64,000 bases of DNA, from positions 558,001-622,000 of the forward strand of contig CAVSNU010000005.1 of assembly GCA_963729445.1 (NCBI GenBank), in the 5' to 3' direction. Position 1 is the first letter of the stretch, and the number at the start of each line of letters is the position of its first letter. Position numbers and translations under genes: made by a program. This document shows positions 59,726-64,000 of this stretch, one piece after another. The stretch is from JACCZH01 sp963729445 (lineage in GTDB: Bacteria; Chloroflexota; Chloroflexia; Thermomicrobiales; CFX8). Below the pieces are notes generated by a model. That model was not told the origin of the DNA. It was given only the letters and a program-made list of their open reading frames with translations, and made no database searches.

Positions 59726-61351
59726 TTAGCGCACCTTGCCGGCCCGCAACAGGTGCCAGACACTCGGCATCTCTCCGACGGGGACATCGATCAGCGTTGG
59801 GTGGTTGTTGGCGAACCCTTCACGGATCGCGCCGCGTAGCTCTTCAGGGGAACGGGCGCGCAGCCCGGCCGCACCGAAGGACTCGGCGAGCTTGACGAAG
59901 TCCGGGTTGGTGAGATCCGAGGCGATGGTCCGGCCGCCGTAGCCCTCTTTCTGAATGCGACGCACGTTGCCGAACGCGCCATCGTTGAAGACCACCGCGA
60001 CGAGCGGGATCTCGTGGCGCACGGCGGTCGATAGTTCCTGCATGTTGTACATGAAACCGCCGTCGCCCGAGATCGAGAGCACTCGCTTGTCCGGGTTGGC
60101 GACCTGGACACCCAGCGCCGTTGCATAACCGTAGCCGAGCGTACCCTGGTAGCCGGACGTGACGAAGGTGCGCGGCTCGTAGACCGGGAAGCCCAGCCGC
60201 GAGAAATAGCCAACCTGGGTCAGCTCATCCACGAAGACGCCGTCGTCCGGCAGCTCTTCGCGCATCACCTCGCTGAACGACATCTGTGGTTGCAGCTCGA
60301 AGAGCAGGTCGTAGGCCTTCTCTTTGACCGCGTTGAGCTCGTTCTGACGGGAGGGCCGGGAGCCGTTGTGCCGCTCCACGCTCTGGAGGAGTTCTGCCAG
60401 CCCCTGCTGGGCGTCGGCAACGATGCCGACATCCGGGGTCGCGATTCGGTTGAGCTCCTGCGGGTCAATGTCGATCCGGACGACCTTGAGGTTGTCGTCG
60501 GTGCCCCAGGAGGTGAGCGGCGTGCTGAAGCGCGTCCCAACGGCCAGCGCAACATCCACGTCGGGCCAGAGCAGGTGTCCACCGAGCATCGAGTGTCCCA
60601 GATAGTGCCGATCGCTGACCGCGCCACGCCCACCGGACGACATGATGACGGGCGCCTGGAGCGTTTCGGCCAATTGCAGGAGTTCTTGCTCTGCCCCGAA
60701 GATGCCGCCGCCCACGAAGATGGCCGGCTTCTTGGCGCCGGCCAGCAGCTTGGCGGCCTGCTCGATCAGGCCGGGATCGATCTCAGGCGCGGCGTAGGAC
60801 GTCTCCGGCTCGAGCAGCTGGACCTCGGCCCGCATCGCCATGATGTCCGGCGCCATCTCGACTTCGACCGGACGTACTCTGCCGGTGCGCAGCTGGCGGA
60901 AGGCTTCGCGGATGAGGCCGGGCGCCTCGTTTGGATGGCTGGCGCGTGCGGCCCACTTTGTTACCGATTGCAGCATCTGCAGCTGGTTCGGGATCTCGTG
61001 CAGCTGCCCGATCCCTTTTTCGATCAGGTCAGATTGGATCTGTCCCGTGAGGCAGAGCACCGGCGCGTTCGCTGAGTAAGCCGTCGCGAGACCCGCTGAC
61101 GCGTTGAGCAGCCCTGGGCCGGGAACGACCAGGCAGGTGCCGACCTTGCCGGTTGAGACCGCGTAGCCAAAGGCCATGTAGGCGGTGGCTTGTTCGTGCC
61201 GGGTATGGATGACCCGGATGGAGTCCCGTTCCTCGTACAAAGCGTCAAAGGTCGCATCGAGCTGCACGCCGGGCAGTCCGAAAATGGTGTCGATGCCATG
61301 GTTCTTCAGCGACCTGACGAGCGCCTGGCCCCCGGTCATCACCGTCGTCAT
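59726..61351 (-). CDS. TPP-dependent enzyme (acetolactate synthase-like), paralogue B
   Basis: 541 residues, the same architecture as its neighbour and strongly alike throughout (EKGIGQLHEIPNQLQM, VPGPGLLNAS, GGRTIASDL). PP-domain motif SGDGGFMYN present. ATG with GAGAGG 8 bases upstream. The two copies lie in the same direction, separated by a terminator, so they are transcribed separately; the similarity suggests local duplication with later specialisation. Confidence 0.9.
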   Translation of the reverse strand: MTTVMTGGQALVRSLKNHGIDTIFGLPGVQLDATFDALYEERDSIRVIHTRHEQATAYMAFGYAVSTGKVGTCLVVPGPGLLNASAGLATAYSANAPVLCLTGQIQSDLIEKGIGQLHEIPNQLQMLQSVTKWAARASHPNEAPGLIREAFRQLRTGRVRPVEVEMAPDIMAMRAEVQLLEPETSYAAPEIDPGLIEQAAKLLAGAKKPAIFVGGGIFGAEQELLQLAETLQAPVIMSSGGRGAVSDRHYLGHSMLGGHLLWPDVDVALAVGTRFSTPLTSWGTDDNLKVVRIDIDPQELNRIATPDVGIVADAQQGLAELLQSVERHNGSRPSRQNELNAVKEKAYDLLFELQPQMSFSEVMREELPDDGVFVDELTQVGYFSRLGFPVYEPRTFVTSGYQGTLGYGYATALGVQVANPDKRVLSISGDGGFMYNMQELSTAVRHEIPLVAVVFNDGAFGNVRRIQKEGYGGRTIASDLTNPDFVKLAESFGAAGLRARSPEELRGAIREGFANNHPTLIDVPVGEMPSVWHLLRAGKVR

Positions 61352-61431
61352 GGATGTGTCCTCTCACTGGCCGATCGTTGTGTTCTGTGCAGGGTTATCC
61401 ACGATCATTGTACGGCAGGGCACGCCTTGTC

Positions 61432-61653
61432 TTACAGCAACCCGACCAGGCGAGAAATGAAGAAGCAGCCCACTGTCATAACCGCGACGATGACGAGCAG
61501 CACAAGCGACACGATGACCCACGAGGCGCCCCAGGCGAAACAGCCCTCGTTCGATGTTGGCGTTGGTCCGGGCATGAGGAATTCGTGCTCGTCCTCGGGA
61601 GGAGTCACGTTCAGAGCGGGATCGGTGCTATTGGCGCGTTCTTCATCGTGCAT
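61432..61653 (-). CDS. Small single-span membrane protein
   Basis: 73 residues: an acidic Pro-rich N-terminus and one C-terminal membrane span (about 45-70) preceded by CFAWG. ATG 61653 has AGGA 7 bases upstream; the open frame to 61737 includes the palindrome and is untranslated leader. No family recognised. Confidence 0.55.
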   Translation of the reverse strand: MHDEERANSTDPALNVTPPEDEHEFLMPGPTPTSNEGCFAWGASWVIVSLVLLVIVAVMTVGCFFISRLVGLL

Positions 61654-61989
61654 GGTGGTCCTAGCAAATTCTGTGATGCCGTTTTCGAGGTACCTCGAAA
61701 ACGGCATTCCACCGAACAACAGCGGCAATCTTGCCACGTCGCCGTCCGCATGGGATTGGGGTTCACAATGAAGGGCAGATCCGTCTCAGGGAAGACTCTC
61801 TCGTCTGAGAGCTAAGAAGTTCCTGAGATAACGCTTTCGGCAAATTCGAGATTCTGAGATTGTAGCCGAGCCATACACTGCTCGCACTGGACCTGTGGGG
61901 GGCCCGATAGGAGCGCACAACGGCGTAGAGAGTCTGGATCACGAACCGTCCAGTTGATGCAGTTGTACACACGATCGGGGTTTACTCAG
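61654..61989. other. Intergenic stretch with a perfect palindrome
   Basis: About 335 bases between divergent genes. The notable content is the 30-base palindrome at 61677-61706. No gene seen. Confidence 0.5.
61677..61706. promoter_or_regulatory. 30-base perfect palindrome
   Basis: Arms 61677-61691 and 61692-61706 are exact inverse complements (TGCCGTTTTCGAGGT with ACCTCGAAAACGGCA). It ends 24 bases upstream of the small membrane protein's start codon on the minus strand. Could be a repressor operator or a leader hairpin; no known regulator matches. Confidence 0.55.
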
Positions 61990-62724
61990 ATGTCCGAACC
62001 GATACGTCTCGTGTTGATCGACCACCATACCCTGTTGCGCCGCTGTCTGGCGGCTGCGTTTAACCGCCGGCGCGGGTTTCGGGTTGTCGGTGACGCCGCC
62101 ACCGGCAGTGATGGGCTCAGTCTGGCTCGCTCGTGCCAGCCCGACATTATTGTGGTGGATCCGGACATGCCGGAAGGTGGCCCGCAGCTGATCGAGCTGT
62201 TGTGTGAAGAAGTCCCCACTGCCTCAGTGATTGCCTTGACGTTATGTCACGAAGACATGGCCAAGCAGGCACTGCTGGCCGGGGCCCGCGGTTGTATCGA
62301 GAAGACCTGTGAGCCGGATGACCTGATGCGCGCGGTCAAAGTGGTTCACGCTGGCGAGATGGTCATGGGCTCACCAATGATGGACACGATTCTTGAGAGC
62401 TTGAACGGCGCTGAACCGGTTCCCCCGGTGACAAGCGTCCTGACCGAGCGCGAGCTCGAAGTGCTGCCGCTCGTCGTCGAGGGCCGGACCAACGCGGAGA
62501 TTGCACGTGAGCTCTACATTACCGAGCACACGTCCAAAGGCCACGTGGCCAAGATTCTGAGCAAGCTCTCCCTCGACAACCGGGTTCAGCTCGCGGCATT
62601 CGCCATTCAGCATGGCCTGGTCGCGTCGTCGGACTCGGACCTGACACCGTCGCCCGAACCCCCCGATCGGGTAGTGATACCCCACCGTTCGGGCCTCTCT
62701 CGAAACGCCTCGAACGGTGTGTGA
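61990..62724 (+). CDS. NarL/LuxR-family response regulator, atypical receiver
   Basis: 244 residues: receiver domain (1-120) and LuxR-type helix-turn-helix (about 160-225, LTERELEVLPLVVEGRTNAE). Phosphoacceptor Asp57 (VVDPDMP), Thr84 and Lys105 are present, but the acidic pair is Asp11-His12 rather than Asp-Asp, so metal binding and phosphorylation may be weakened. ATG 61990. The C-terminal 35 residues are Pro/Ser-rich and probably disordered. No partner kinase adjacent. Confidence 0.88.
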   Translation: MSEPIRLVLIDHHTLLRRCLAAAFNRRRGFRVVGDAATGSDGLSLARSCQPDIIVVDPDMPEGGPQLIELLCEEVPTASVIALTLCHEDMAKQALLAGARGCIEKTCEPDDLMRAVKVVHAGEMVMGSPMMDTILESLNGAEPVPPVTSVLTERELEVLPLVVEGRTNAEIARELYITEHTSKGHVAKILSKLSLDNRVQLAAFAIQHGLVASSDSDLTPSPEPPDRVVIPHRSGLSRNASNGV

Positions 62725-62937
62725 AGGAACACCCCGGAAGCGGGCTGGAATCCGGCAGATAAACGCATAGTATTTCTTCAGGCGTCGGTTGTCCCAATTG
62801 AGTGTGGGACCAGGAGAAATGAAAGGGAGGTGCACGATAGCGACGCCTCGATACGAGGTAGCGTCACAGACGTGGCGTGCAGAAGTAAACCGGCGAGTTG
62901 CTCGCCGGACGATTCGAGACGAACGTCTGGAGAAAAG

Positions 62938-63516
62938 ATGACCAAACTGCGTATATTCGCGCTGCTACCGGTGCTGATGTTTGCGATATTCGGGGCCAGT
63001 GGCGCGGCTTTCGCTCAGGAGAGTGAGAGCAGCGATGCACCCATCTCAGATCCTCCGGTAGAAGCGCCGGCGACTGACCCCGCTTCGGAAGCTGTCGAAG
63101 TTGGATTCTCCTTCACCGACATCACGGGCAACATCACGATTCTGAAGGACAACTTGATCTTCATCCTCAACCACCTGTCGGTCGGCGATCTGCCAACAGA
63201 CGTGCCGCCAGTTGAGACGCCTCCGGAGGTCGTGCCACCGGTCGAGGCCCCGCCAGCGACACCGCCGGCTGATGATGGCTCGGAAGGCGTCGACGACGGC
63301 ACTGGAGCAGAAGACGGTGCTGAGGATGCCGAAGATGGCGCCGAGGACGTAGACGGCGGCGCCGAGGATGGTGCTGAAGACGTCGATGATGGCACCGAGG
63401 CAGAAGACGGCGCCGAGGGCGTTGACGAGGGCACTGAGACCGAGGATGGTGCCGAAGATGCAGCCCCGGACGCAGGCGATGACACCACTGCCGCTCCTGA
63501 GTCGACCGTCGAGTAG
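62938..63516 (+). CDS. Secreted acidic repeat protein
   Basis: 192 residues. Signal peptide MTKLRIFALLPVLMFAIFGA with cleavage near AFAQ. The mature part has a Pro-rich section, a short hydrophobic helix (NITILKDNLIFILNHLS) and a low-complexity tail (about 120-180) built from repeated EDGAED/EDVDGG units. The tail is very acidic, suggesting cation binding or a surface role. ATG 62938 (GGAG 5 bases upstream) is chosen over the open frame at 62830. Confidence 0.75.
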   Translation: MTKLRIFALLPVLMFAIFGASGAAFAQESESSDAPISDPPVEAPATDPASEAVEVGFSFTDITGNITILKDNLIFILNHLSVGDLPTDVPPVETPPEVVPPVEAPPATPPADDGSEGVDDGTGAEDGAEDAEDGAEDVDGGAEDGAEDVDDGTEAEDGAEGVDEGTETEDGAEDAAPDAGDDTTAAPESTVE

Positions 63517-63614
63517 GACTCGAAGCTGACATCGTCGCTCCAGACGAGTGGCGAGCAGCGCTCGATCTTCGACCGCAACGGGCGCGATGATCGACGCAAG
63601 ACATGAGATAGAGA

Positions 63615-63644
63615 GACCCCGGAGTGGCAGGCCACTCCGGGGTC
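63615..63644 (+). terminator. Hairpin after the acidic protein
   Basis: Perfect 14-bp stem (GACCCCGGAGTGGC) with a 2-base gap, about 100 bases after the stop. Confidence 0.7.
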
Positions 63645-63661
63645 GCATTGTCGCAAGCCAA

Positions 63662-63695
63662 AGAAGCCTTCCCGAATGCATTCGGGAAGGCTTCT
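63662..63695. terminator. Second palindromic hairpin (17-bp arms)
   Basis: Exact 34-base palindrome (63662-63678 with 63679-63695), 17 bases after the first hairpin and 30 bases before the opposing gene's stop. Probably terminates the minus-strand gene. Confidence 0.7.
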
Positions 63696-63724
63696 GCTGG
63701 GATAGGGAGGGTAGAGGGTAAGAA

Positions 63725-64000
63725 CTAGTTGGTAAACCCTGCGAGGGCCTGCTCGTCCTTGATTGCCTGCAGAGCCTCGATCAACGCGCTCGCCTCGGAC
63801 TTCGTGAGCTCGCTTAGTCCATGGCCGTAGCGCTTGACCACGGTCTGGTCGAGACCTGCCTGGTCCATGCCGGCATCGCGGGCCAGCGACTCGATGTAGC
63901 GGCGCTGGTTGGCCGTCATCGGGTTGCCGGGCTCGGAGTTCGTGGCCGGCTTCTCGCTCTTCTCACTCTTCTCGCTCGTCTGACGTGCTTGTCGTGGCTC
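63725..64000 (-). CDS. C-terminal part of a longer protein, cut by the window edge
   Basis: The frame is open from 64000 to the stop at 63725, so the gene starts outside the window. Visible part: a Lys/Ser/Glu-rich linker, then a compact helical domain (TANQRRYIESLARDAGMDQ, LSELTKSEASALIEAL). Such a domain ends some DNA-recombination or repair proteins (for example Rad52/22-type), but that is only a resemblance. ATG 63919 would give a 64-residue protein. Confidence 0.6.
   Translation of the reverse strand, partial: EPRQARQTSEKSEKSEKPATNSEPGNPMTANQRRYIESLARDAGMDQAGLDQTVVKRYGHGLSELTKSEASALIEALQAIKDEQALAGFTN

Overview
The window reads as a high-GC chromosome segment from a heterotrophic, aerobic member of the Chloroflexota, most likely Thermomicrobia-like. 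This is an inference from GTG/TTG start usage, a caa3 oxidase cluster with CtaG, F420-type luciferase-like oxidoreductases, cyanophycin genes and secreted proteins with a Cys-rich C-terminal tail. No rRNA, tRNA, CRISPR array, insertion sequence or prophage is visible. Genes are dense, on both strands, and often overlap at starts or stops.

Layout. 0-4.6 kb: cyanophycin operon (cyanophycinase, synthetase), an orphan HicB-like gene and a DsrE-family protein. 4.7-11.3 kb: a GT39-type glycosyltransferase, then a siderophore or heme ABC importer (ATPase, two-domain binding lipoprotein, two-domain permease) preceded by a perfect palindrome. 11.4-19.5 kb: amidase, CheY-like regulator, panC, a gene-poor repeat-rich stretch, a KimA-like permease and a CNNM/CorC protein. 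19.6-32.2 kb: a PH-like protein, tandem MFS paralogues with a small HExxH protein, a frame-broken methyltransferase, an XRE/MmyB regulator, azlCD, glgP, a flavin reductase, an M20 peptidase and a glycine-zipper stress protein. 32.2-39.4 kb: a VOC-DinB fusion, an ECF sigma factor with a SnoaL-like tail, two genes with in-frame TGA codons flanking a LysR regulator, then ridA, LLM oxidoreductase and GNAT genes. 39.4-45.9 kb: a cobalt/nickel ECF importer (cbiMNQO) divergent from a Fur-family regulator, a secreted protein with a structured leader, and small redox genes. 46-51 kb: an AfsR/SARP-type regulator, then an FAD oxidase whose promoter carries 11-bp-phased direct repeats. 51-56.3 kb: the caa3 cytochrome oxidase operon ctaCDEFG. 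56.3-64 kb: a DinB protein, tandem TPP-enzyme paralogues, a NarL-type regulator, a very acidic secreted repeat protein, and a partial gene at the edge.

The most notable observation is at 34.1-36.4 kb. A DsrE-family gene and an ArsM-like methyltransferase gene each have an in-frame TGA where relatives carry a conserved Cys. In both the reading frame continues with convincing family sequence. In both a stem-loop with a G-starting apical loop sits 17-19 nt after the TGA, as the bacterial SECIS model requires. Both are strong selenoprotein candidates that ordinary gene calling would truncate.

Four apparent frameshifts (cphA, a methyltransferase, two at the 3' end of the SARP-type gene) are each repaired by one base in a short C or G run. 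They look more like sequencing indels than real gene decay.
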